From: Hanleya hanleyi
Taxonomy: Eukaryota > Mollusca > Polyplacophora > Lepidopleurida > Hanleyidae
NCBI GenBank assembly: GCA_036873755.1
Contig: JAVTVY010025160.1
Span: 48,677-112,676, forward strand
Length of the DNA: 64,000 bases
Direction: 5' to 3'
This document shows, piece by piece, positions 54,787 to 64,000 of the stretch. Numbering within the stretch: position 1 is the first letter of the stretch; every line of letters begins with the position of its first letter. The notes under the pieces were generated by a model that saw nothing but the letters and a program-made list of their open reading frames with translations, was not told the origin of the DNA and made no database searches. Made by a program: the position numbers and the translations under genes.

Positions 54787-57180
54787 GAAGCTACCACAGC
54801 ATGAAAGCAAGAATGAAGTACACGTTCTTCAGTTTCGCTAGGTATTTCACCGCGAAGTTGCAAACACATGAAGACACTAACTGACCAGGCCTCTAACTTT
54901 CTTTTAGTGTGGATATAGATATCTCCGCTGCCACACGAGGAAGCATCAGGGAGCAGTCACGTCATCTTACCTCATGAACTTTCGACCTCGTAAATTTAAT
55001 AAATTGACACGAGGCACTAGATTCAAGTTTAAAATTTCAGGAGGTTGAATGAGGTTACTGCTCCATACTCCATGCCCATGTGGTGTCGGAGCTTATAAAT
55101 TGCATTGTCGCGAGCACAACGGCTTTCCCCTGCCCGTTCTCTCCTGATTCAGCCGTTGTATATATTGAGGCTTGTGTGTCCAGGTCCCATTTAGCCCGAA
55201 AACATCGGCTAAGGAGTCTATTTTTTTGAGGGGGGTTGTTGTTGCTGACCCCTTAGCCCGAATCACTAATACAGACCGAAAAGGATCTTTAACCGCACAC
55301 GGCGTGGGGAATTGAGACAGAGGCACAAAAAGCATTTTATCGAATAAATAATATGATTTGGCATCTCCAGCACAACCACCTAATGACTCCTTTAATTAGA
55401 TGGAATCTCCCATCAAACACGGATTTTGTCAACAAAACCGTCGTGTTTCTTTCGCCACAGTTTACAGGGACATGCGCAGAATGGGGTTGACCTTTTGACT
55501 CACGTCATCCATGCTGATTTTAAACCAATAGCGACGTCTGCTTATTCACGTGATCAGAAAGGTCACGACATAAAAATAGCGAAGGTCATATTCTCACAAG
55601 ATGTCGGAAAGGCGCGAAAACGTTAAAATCAATGGAGGTTTTTTCTCACACATTTGATCACATTTTGTCAGCATCAAAACAGTCATGATAGATGGTACAT
55701 GGACAAAGAAGCTCAGGTCGGTCAAACTGTATCAAATTGGCATATTTTTTCTCTCCCGTTTCGCTATTTCCGTCAGCGAAAAGCCGCTTGTCGCGACATA
55801 AATTTTTATCGCGAAAATTTAACCCACCCTCGATCTGGGCTGTGATAGGAATGCCACGCCCCCTTACCTATATTCACCTATCACAGCCAGAGTTTCTGGG
55901 TTAGGTCCCATTTATATCGCGGTGGCCAATCTCCAATTTACATTTAGGCTGACTAAAATTTAAATTCTCTATTTGGCATGAACATGCAAGCGCTCTGTGC
56001 GCCTGCGTGTTATCCCATAAGTGCATCGTAGCTTAGTGAGATAGTGGCCTTTGATTGGTCGTATTGATGATCACGTTGTTCGAGGGACGTGACGTATACT
56101 AATGAATGAAGTACCAAATAAAGACTCAATGCGGTGAATCAGCCAAAGGCAAAGTGAATGCGTGCCTTTGAAGGAGAGAGAATGATAATTTGATAGTCGA
56201 GTGTATCTGATGTCTTTGCGATTTGAAGACGACGAATGATCCATCTCAGTGTCAACTCAGTCTTAGATGGAACACAGAATGACTATTCTGAAAATCTGCC
56301 TCCGACAGAGGCCTGTGCCCTCTTCATCTGCCTCCAAATTATAAATAAAAGAAAACCTAACTCGTTAGGTATCTGTTACCAGTGAGCTTCGAACATCGAG
56401 AGCTCCGAGCTCTCAACTGTCTCACGCCCCCCCCCACCCCCCGCCTCTCGAACAGTAGTATATAAAGCGAAAATTATTTCGTATTAAGGCTGAGGCTGGA
56501 TGCGACGTCACGGAAGCCGTCACTTCCGGGTCAAAGGTAACTTCTGGTGCGAGATCACATCCGGCTCCCCATTCACGCTAACGTTAATGTACGCCCCAAT
56601 CGCTTCGCCTGAATCACTGGGAATCTTCGGTCATGCCCCATAATCTCTGGGAATGTCCGGTATTTTCCGGAGAGCAATTGAACTTAGATGTCAATCATAT
56701 CTTGCCCCGTCAAGGTTATAGCCATACATACAGCGAGAGAAGAGAAATCTCCATGCATGGCATTACATGCAATCAGAGAAGGGAAATCCCCATGGTCGTG
56801 GTGAGAGCATCTGCACAAGTCCAGGTAATCCCTAAATCATCGCAGAAGGTTTACCTGGACCTTTTTGGTGTTTTGGATGAGTTCTCGAGTCGTTGCGTCT
56901 ATTACACAATCTCGTACATTTCATCTCCAGCGGTTGTTTTGAATTAGCGCGTCGGTATCGGAAGCCCGTGGTATTCGCTTTGACAACCGATGTCGATTTT
57001 AGTCTAACTTCAAAGGTAGTCTGGCGGGCAATGAAATTCAAACCAGCCAAATCTCAAACCTCGCTGCGGATTGGCCTGATGACCTGCTCCAGCGCGCTTA
57101 CTGATTGGTTCGGTTTAGTTGAAACCTCTGGAGCTAATTATATCCAGAACTGCTATCGGTAACTAACCAAGCCAGTGTAT
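54787..57180. other. Intergenic, no gene recognised
   Basis: Short frames only. A C-rich run lies near 56425-56445. Text at about 55470-55500 ('catgcgcagaatgg') recalls the Polinton TIR unit but is isolated. Confidence 0.45.
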
Positions 57181-57184
57181 CGAT

Positions 57185-57275
57185 CGTAACCTATCGAATG
57201 ATACACTGGTTCGCGAAGATGGGTGAGAGTCGAACCATCAACGACTGACACGTTATCCACTCGGCCATGAGTCTG
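57185..57275 (-). repeat. tRNA-like fragment, Ser/Leu-type D arm
   Basis: On the - strand 'ggccgagtggataacg' looks like a class II tRNA D arm and 'ggttcgactctcacc' like a B-box. The anticodon and variable arms cannot be built, so it is a pseudogene or SINE part. Confidence 0.4.
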
Positions 57276-57948
57276 TACATAATCGAAAAGGTTGAAAATA
57301 CCACGATATACCTCAAGTAATAGCGGGCGAGTCCCGGACATCTACTTCAGCACTATGTCCAGCTATGTTTATTCGTCATGTAAGGAAAACACAATAGGCG
57401 ACTACATTATGGAACATTTGTTGAAGCTGGAAAAGCTACCTGACGAGCTGTATCACACACGGTGTCCCCGGTTTGAAGATTCTTACATGACGAACTGTCC
57501 CCAATGGGGAAACCACTCATGGATATTTCTCTTGCGGTGTACAGTAAGGAGAGTGGCACTATCTCTGTGTGAGATATCAGTTTGAAGTGCTTGTGAGGTA
57601 GAGCCCGACTGGGGATAATACGCGCATGCGCACTTGGGAGTAGTAGAGAAAGGACAAAGACTTAACATCCTATCTTAATGCTTTAACGCCCTATAGTAAC
57701 GCCTTAACGCCCGTCTCAACGCCTTAACGGCCTGATGCAGACAGATCAGAGAAAGAAAGATGAATACGTTCTCAAGTTTTTATATAGTTCATTCTCCAAT
57801 GTTACATTATACCCAAGCTAGGGGAGCTGCGTTGGGTATGCTTACAATTCAAGTATGCTCTTGTTCGTGTAACAGACGCATCAACGGCTGCTCTTGTCAA
57901 ATCAGAAGCCGCCATTCCGGTCATGTTCGCTCAGATCCGTTTGTCCTA

Positions 57949-58265
57949 ATCGTTGTAGGTCAGGCCCGGATACTGTAACGGCAACATATCCTGAAACAGC
58001 TGTTTGCACGGTTTGATCGCAAATTGCAGGACCTCTGTGGTTGTGCTTTCAGATGACGCTTGGTCTTGCTGTCACAATACGATCCCAAAAGGTTTTTCCT
58101 CACTCAGGTTTCCCTGGTATGTAGCCTGATTATCTGAGGTCGGGTTATCTGTTAGTAGATATACTCTCAGCAGTCTCTGCTTCGGTATCAGTCGGAGGAC
58201 TCTCAGAATCAGAAGGTATAATCTCACCATCTGAATTGGCTTCTTCCGCCTCGATGTCTTCATAC
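57949..58265 (-). pseudogene. Finger-acidic-helical gene remnant, - strand
   Basis: Matches the C-terminal end of the gene at 38828-39403 ('atatcctgaaacagctgttt', 'tgacgcttggtctt', 'cacaatacgatcccaaaagg') and its acidic linker, with a deletion in the helical part and several frameshifts. The zinc finger is missing: homology stops just after the finger's last His. Its polyadenylation-side flank (57740-57945) matches 38580-38827. Confidence 0.7.
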
Positions 58266-58754
58266 CTATGTGTATAAAGACACCGAGGCGCAAGAAGCCA
58301 ATGCAGATGCTTGGAATATACCAGCTGATACCGATGCAGAGACTGCTGAGAGTCTATTTACTAATACAGACAGCTCAACCTCAGATATTCAGGCTGCATT
58401 CCAAGGAAGCTCGGGTGAGGAAGAACCCACCTTTAGCATGGTATTGTGACAGCAGCTATCAATACCCACGCAGTGGTGATCGAGGACGCCGGACAGGGTA
58501 ACTTGCAACAGACTTCATCCGAATGCATCCCTGCATCAGAAAGACAGCCATGGCGATCTGTGAAAGGTATAGTCTGCTGCCGTTTGAAATGAAAGATGAC
58601 CCCACGCACAGGTACACCATGATGGCCAAGCGTCACCTGGAAGAGGATATGGGACTACCATCCACAGATGTCCTGCAAAATGGGATGAAATACGCAAACG
58701 GCCGTTCCAAGACATGATGCCGTTACAGTATCCGGGCCTGCCCGACGACGATTA
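58266..58754 (+). pseudogene. Finger-acidic-helical gene remnant, + strand
   Basis: A second remnant points away from the first and also starts just after the finger. The linker (ADTDAETAES type) and most of the helical domain ('agccatggcgatctgtgaa', 'aagcgtcacctggaagagga') are readable but split by frameshifts and stops. It ends at TAG near 58752-58754. With 57949-58265 it forms an inverted duplication centred near 58265. Confidence 0.7.
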
Positions 58755-58849
58755 GGATAAATGGATCAGAGCGAACATGGCCGCAAATTGACACAACACC
58801 AAAAAGCGTCTTCTGATTGGACAAGAGCAGCCGAGAAAACGACCATCAG

Positions 58850-58999
58850 CTGAACGTCGCCAGGCAAGGCAACTTACGGCTGGAAATCCACTTTGCACGA
58901 GCCCTCCGGTGCAGCATCAATGTGATTTGCTACGCCGAGTTTGTCAACATCATTTCAGTGGACAAGGCGTGCAACGTCCTGTGTGACTTGGCCACCTAA
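58850..58999 (+). pseudogene. C-terminal fragment of a Polinton capsid-type protein
   Basis: About 50 codons ending TAA at 58997-58999. The readable signature is GNLRLEIHFARAL, then NVICYAEF, then VDKACNVLCD. From memory this is the conserved C-terminal pattern of the 'F54H12.2-like' virion protein family of Polintons (capsid). The N-terminal part is absent: sequence upstream of about 58850 belongs to the finger-gene flank. It stands one base before the protease start, a tight coupling expected in a Polinton. The family call is from recall, not from a search. Confidence 0.55.
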
Positions 59000-59000
59000 C

Positions 59001-59153
59001 ATGGATACAGGCCAGATTACCACCGTGCTGGAGAATGACCCAGGGACACACACTATCTTTCAAGGGGTGTTCTCCCGAGATGTTTTAGGTCGTGTGTATC
59101 TTGCCGCATACGTCCTCAACACGGACCCGACGGATCGTCCCGGTCAACATTAG
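59001..59153 (+). pseudogene. Adenain-like cysteine protease, N-terminal fragment
   Basis: The ATG at 59001 opens 50 codons. FQGVFSRD, AAYVLNTD and PGQH match the start of adenovirus-type proteases as found in Polintons, where the His of PGQH (normally followed by Trp) belongs to the catalytic triad. Here a TAG stop follows that His directly, and no downstream Asp/Gln/Cys parts were found in 59154-59410. Such proteases mature capsid proteins. This piece is dead, but it fixes the identity of the wreck. Confidence 0.6.
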
Positions 59154-59839
59154 CCAACGAAATCTCACAGACCGAGTACATGTTTTGAGGTAGGTTAAGA
59201 GCGGGCATTCCAGCACAAACGTTTGACGAGGAAGGACCATGGCAAGTTACAAGACCAACAGGTGGAATAAAAAAACCATAAAGTTCGACGTGCGGTGAAG
59301 ACCAGGAAGACGACGAGAATGTCCATGGCGGGTGTCCGACCGCCCAGGGGTGATATTGATTGAAAGCCGAGGTGGGGCAACACAGATGATGTTTAACCAA
59401 CATTCTAATTAAAATTAAATCCTATCTGCTCACCTATTTGGATGTGTCGCTTGCAGCATCTAACCGGCTTGCAGTAACGCGAGTGTCAACCAATCCCGAG
59501 AGCTCTTCATAGTGCTTTGACGGGAACATAATGGTGGGTGCTTTCTGGTTGGCTCAGCCGAATCACACGCCAGGTTGGCACCATAATGCAAGGTAGAATT
59601 ATGGACTGGTCCTTGGCATAAACATTGGGTTAAAACGGAGACGATGCCCCTACCCCCCCCCCCCCTCCGCGACTGCAACTAAAGTAGTTATACAGTGGAT
59701 TCTCGGACGTAGCCGTTGTATCTCAGCTGTTCATGTGGAGACTATGCGGCCCCTAGCACTCGCAATGCGCAACCCCATTATCTCACCCCACATTACTCTA
59801 GAGAAGCCTGGATCCAGGCGACTCATTTGGTGCAATTCC
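59154..59839. other. Interior of the wreck, nothing further recognised
   Basis: A 95-codon - strand frame (59116-59403) overlaps the protease fragment and has no domain that I recognise. A C-rich run lies at 59653-59665. Confidence 0.4.
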
Positions 59840-60075
59840 CATAATAACAAGCGTCTGGTCCGTCATTCGTCAATTAAAAAATATCCGTCCATAATCCAAA
59901 GACCTTTTCATATTCCATAAAATAGCATCAGCAGCAAATTCAAAAAGTCAATCATAGTATACATAAACATAGGCTAATTTCCTGCAAGAGAGAAGAGAGA
60001 AACAGTTTTCAATGATACCGGCAAGACATCTTGATGTTCCAAAAATATCAATACTTTATCCATATGATATTCGAT
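59840..60075. repeat. Dispersed repeat, relative of 16740-17180
   Basis: Shares 'atccgtccataatcc'-type arm text (near 59882) and 'caagagagaag...acagttttcaat' downstream. Confidence 0.5.
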
Positions 60076-60344
60076 GTGAAGTCCTCATCTAGATAATGAT
60101 GTATCTCAGTCACGTATTGATTTTGACTGTTCATATGAGCAACATGAGGATCTGGAAGTACATGGTTTCATACGGTCCCTAGCCCCGGCATGTCACTATG
60201 CCCTCTGGTTCTCGGCATAGGGCATGTGGGTGATATTGTCGGGGGCCATGTTTGATGACGTGCATTTCGGGAGATGTCAATTAACATTGGAATGACTGAA
60301 GGACATATGAAGCCGTATTCAGGGGCAGATAAGTCTTGCTGAGC
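60076..60344. other. Spacer before the right array, nothing recognised
   Basis: No gene or repeat supported. Confidence 0.4.
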
Positions 60345-61060
60345 CTATACACCAGGCTCCGAAATGGTACGTTGACCCCTCTTGATCCTTTGAAAGGGAA
60401 TCTTTGCGCGTATTGGCCTTGGAAATATGCCCATGATCTTTGTGACGTCATTCCCGGTTCCGTTCACGTGACCGGAAGTGACCTTTGACCTATGCGCATT
60501 TCCATTAGGAGCTAGGATAGACCACCTCCAAACGTAATGCTTTTTTTCCACTATTCTGTCTGTGCGCAGAATGGACGGTATTTTCACTACACATCCATCC
60601 AGTAGAATGCTCCCCCACGAGTGGTTCAACATCACACCCCATACGACCCATCGGCCCCAAAATATCCATTCCAATGCATTTTTCTCACTGCGCATGCGCA
60701 GAATGACGTCATTAATACGGCACGCCTGTCCAGTCGGATGTTCCCCCACGAATGCTACACTATGATACCTCCTACGACCCAATCGGGTCAATAGTGGTCC
60801 ACCTCGACCCCAAGACATCCATTTCAATACTCTTTTTCTACTGAGCATGCGCAGAATTACGACAGTTTACGCCACACTCGTCCAGTCGGATACTCCTAAA
60901 ACAACTGCTTCACTATGACACTTCCCACGGCCCATTCGGACAAATAGTGGTCCACCTCGACCCCCAAACATCCCCCACAGGCCTGCCTATGTACTACGCA
61001 TGCGCAGTCAATACTTTTCAGCGATAGTCACCCCCTGGCCATGAGACCCCTCCCATCGTG
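60345..61060. repeat. Right inverted-repeat array of the wreck, diverged
   Basis: Palindrome units at 60690 (intact), 60843 (GAGCATGCGC) and 60996 (ACGCATGCGC), both spacings exactly 153 bp, plus a damaged one near 60560. Unit text ('gatacctcctacgacccaat', 'agtggtccacctcgacccc') is clearly related to 41680-42830 yet diverged. The 153-bp phase has survived the divergence. Confidence 0.8.
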
Positions 61061-62461
61061 TTCTACATGGTGAGACAGAGAAAACAAGGTGCCGCACCCC
61101 ATAGTAAAATCTATAAGTAAAAAATGACCACCCTTACCCGAATACTCCTACCCCAAACATGCATTCCCGGAAATGTCAATTAACTGAAGGCCTATTAATC
61201 AAGGGGCGTGACATTTGACCTGGACGTGACATCACCGGACATGTCCGGAGCTTTTAACAAGTAACTCAAAGGCAAATTCGTACCAATCCAAGGGCGCAAA
61301 TGTTCGAATCAGGAGAGATAACCCGGAATTCGGTCAACAGAGTTTTCGCCCACTCAGAGTTGTCTTCCTTGCGCCCAGGTGGCAGCACGATCGATGTCAA
61401 AAGGGGTATTCCCAAAGGAAGAACCGCCATTTTAAATTTTTTTAATAAATTACTGACACAAAACGCTCGAACCTGTGGTCGCACTGATCATGGACTCGTA
61501 ATAATAACATCGTACATCATCTATAGGTTATGTATTACATTTTTCACCCACTCGTATGAATATTATACAGAGAGTGGATGGGAGATGCTCTCCGTGACTT
61601 ATCCTCATAAACGTGTAACCCCAAAGAGTAAATAAAGTAGTATTGACCTTGGAAATTTGCATATGACCTTTGTGACTCCACAAAAGGAGCAAGTAGACAA
61701 AATCGAATCACGGAGAATGACGTGCTCCCCATACAATGTTGCCATATAATGTTCATACTTCATGTAAGGATCACGAGACAATGCATACACTAGCCAAGTC
61801 TGAGGACAACAATGTGTCTAGACCTGTGCCTTTTCAGCGACACAAAGACCCAGACAATAGTTCCTACATGAAGTATCGACCCATATAATATCAAAATGAT
61901 ACTGGAATATGTTCTTGCCTGTGCAAGATACTACATATATAGGTCAAACTTTTAAAGTCTACTTGAAGCAAAATATTGATGTATTAATATTGAAGTATAA
62001 ACTGATAACTGAAAATATTCGTAAATATATAGCATCTGTGATATGAGAATGAGAATGAGGTGCGATAAATTTAGCACGCGCTCGTTGACCCTCGTATTCA
62101 TAGCCAGGTTTCGTGATCTGCTCCAATTAAAAGAGAAAATTCAGGCCGTTGACCCCTGCGCACCATTTTTAACAGGTACTGTGTGTCAAATGTCATTTCC
62201 GGTCACGTGACCGGAGCCGGAAGTGACGTCACAGCGGTCATATGCAATTTTTTTTTAGATCAACAGGTATGAATTTGCTCTTTCTATACTACTATCGCTC
62301 AACAGATTACCTAAAAATTACCAGCAATTCGTTATAACGTGGCTCCGTAGATTCACTTCACTTGAAGTAAGGAGTTTTAATTCATGTGTCAAACCTACAG
62401 CACCCATGTAAATTTGGGAATTTGTGTAGGTTTGAGCAGACAACAGTATTTCGTTGCTCCG
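61061..62461. other. Intergenic, possible outer flank of the wreck
   Basis: 'ttgaccttggaaatttgcat' near 61644 echoes 60415, and 'ggtcacgtgaccgga' near 62201 echoes 'ttcacgtgaccgga' near 60464, so scraps of the same element may continue. No gene recognised. Confidence 0.35.
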
Positions 62462-63587
62462 CTCTCTTAAATAATTAGATTGGAATTAGTGACCAATCTA
62501 TTCCCATTGAAAAATCAATCTATTGGATTGAAAATTTCCGTTTATTTCGATCTATTAATCTGATTAAATTTTCAGTCTACATTAATTTCATTCTGTTCTT
62601 TTTCAATCTGTTAGTCTAAGATTGAAAATAATTTCAATCACACTGAAAGATTAACATTTCAATCTGAAAAGATTGGAATTAGGGGTAAGATCTGATCTTC
62701 ACAGATATGTTATCCGATACCGAGAATGGGATTTAGAATCATAAATGGATTAGCTCAGTTAAATCTATCTTGGAAAATACGGGAGAAAATATCACATGGC
62801 TAATTCAATCTTTATCAATGTCGAGTACTAGGGAAAAAGAGTATTGAAAGGATATTGAAAGATCATTACTTGCAGACTTGGTGCGAAAACTTTCATCATC
62901 AACTACATCAACTTAATACAAATTATTCAAAACAGATATTAGCTTCGAAAATTACCTCATTAACCTCCCCAAAAAATACAGAATTATCTACACCAAATTT
63001 AGGACAAGCAACCACAAACTACCAATTTAAGGAAGAAAGAATATATGGACTTTATGGACCAGTAATCTAATAGGCGATGAATTTCAATATCTTTCAATGC
63101 TCTTTTTCCTCGATTTAAGAGAACTATATGTGTACCAAGGTATAATTCGAATTTGTTAAAATTTGCTGATATATTTAGAAATAAATACCCGGCCAGACTA
63201 ATGAAATTATGTAAACTGATTAATGCTATCATGGATAATTTCACAGATTGATTGATGTAAATATCTGTTCTCTGTTCTGGGAAATATGCTAGCTATATAT
63301 ATGCTTGTGTTAATCTAAACCTACGCTACATATAATAATGAAGATACGCCGTCATTTTTTATATTATTCGTTTGTGTGTATCCTCATATACCACAATACG
63401 TGGTCTGAGCGGAAATAAAATTTTGCATTGTATTGTACAGATTAAAATGTCAATCTTTCGGTTTGATTGCAATTCTTTTCAATCTATTAGTCGATTAGAT
63501 CCTGATAAACTGGGATTTTCAATATAACAGACTCATTTTCAATCAGAATAGATTGCTCACTAATTCCAATTTAATTATTTGAGGGAG
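62462..63587. mobile_element. 1.1-kb inverted-repeat element, non-coding
   Basis: The left end CTCTCTTAAATAATTAGATT and following 'ggaattagtga' return inverted at the right end ('tcactaattccaatttaatt', then 'atttgagggag'). Both arms continue with 'caatcta', 'attgaaaa' text. The 71-codon frame inside has no recognised domain. No target duplication seen. Confidence 0.65.
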
Positions 63588-63806
63588 ATGGATACATTCT
63601 CAGATAGTCTATTAGCATACACGCACTATTGCTGTTGTAGAATTAACAGTCATAATATCTGACGCGTGGTGCAGAGCCGTCTTTATACATCACGAATTAT
63701 TATTACAGGAAAATCGAAGTAGAGTATATCTGTTCTTTATTCATCGGATAAAATAACTTATTTGAAAAATTTCGCAATGTTTGGAATATCTAAATTCAGC
63801 AAAATT

Positions 63807-64000
63807 TCAACCTAGTGTACAGCTTCAAAACCTAGTGTACAGCTTCAAACCTAGTGTACAGCTTCAAAACCTAGTGTACAGCTTCAAACCTAGTGTACAG
63901 CTTCAAACCTAGTGTACAGCTTCAAACCTAGTGTACAGCTTCAAACCTAGTGTACAGCTTCAAACCTAGTGTACAGCTTCAAACCTAGTGTACAGCTTCA
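63807..64000. repeat. 19-bp minisatellite running off the window
   Basis: The unit 'cctagtgtacagcttcaaa' (one extra A in some) repeats about ten times up to the last base, so its full length is unknown. Confidence 0.95.

Larger units (their letters stand above)
57560..61060. mobile_element. Wreck of a larger Polinton element
   Basis: Bounded on the left by one palindrome unit (GCGCATGCGC at 57622, in 'gaagtgcttgtgag' context) and on the right by an array at 60345-61060. In between are GGCGTT-type words (57675-57725, complement strand), two broken copies of the finger-acidic gene head to head, and fragments of a capsid protein and an adenain-like protease. It links the miniature elements to a parent with virion genes. 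A dispersed repeat (59840-60075) has landed inside. Exact ends not found. Confidence 0.65.

Noticed and set aside
59116..59403. 95-codon - strand gene in the wreck
   Set aside because: Overlaps the protease fragment on the other strand, and no motif is recognisable.

Overview
The window looks like repeat-dominated nuclear DNA of a marine invertebrate. I could not recognise one host protein-coding gene in 64 kb. Minisatellites, fold-back elements and MITE-like sequences fill most of it. The 'aggtcaaaggtca'-type runs near 22.2-22.6 kb resemble common mollusc repeats, so a mollusc or other lophotrochozoan is my guess, but nothing here proves it. The genes that can be supported belong to a family of virus-derived DNA transposons of the Polinton/Maverick type.

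Three longer copies and one wreck of this family are present. Two lie in tandem at the start (1-5835, cut by the window edge, and 5836-12504, nearly identical). The third (36315-43066) is complete: termini 5'-AG...CT-3', a perfect 6-bp target duplication CCCGTC, and inverted repeats over 2.1 kb long around a core of only about 2.4 kb. The fourth (about 57560-61060) is a ruin that still holds what look like the C-terminal end of a Polinton capsid protein and the start of an adenain-like protease. None carries a recognisable integrase or DNA polymerase B, so these are miniature derivatives that would need helpers.

The element genes all lie on one strand, mostly each behind its own TATA box: (1) a C2H2 finger + A32/FtsK-type packaging ATPase + C-terminal helical domain; (2) a small helical protein of 121 aa; (3) a C2H2 finger + acidic linker + helical domain; (4) a 118-aa protein with a CX2CX8CX2C knuckle. 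Proteins 1 and 3 share the same finger spacing and, by eye, the same C-terminal domain. The ATPase is open over 368 codons in the third element, where its finger is lost, and is frameshifted in the tandem pair. Genes 2 and 4 are absent from the third element. Gene 4 sits between 150-bp direct repeats and looks like a cassette. The inverted repeats are arrays of units carrying the palindrome TGCGCATGCGCA, usually 152-153 bp apart.

Layout: 1-12504 tandem Polinton-like pair with fold-back flanks; 12.5-13.4 kb tRNA-like repeats; 13.4-31.2 kb gene-poor DNA with MITEs and 31-bp and 26-bp minisatellites; 31.2-34.7 kb a 44-bp perfect hairpin and a 3.2-kb fold-back filled with about 190-bp repeats; 36.3-43.1 kb complete element; 43.4-46.3 kb 29-bp satellite with higher-order structure; 47.3-48.5 kb 39-bp array; 50.7-54.8 kb MITEs and a 24-bp array; 57.5-61.1 kb Polinton wreck; 62.5-63.6 kb another inverted-repeat element; 63.8 kb to the end a 19-bp array.
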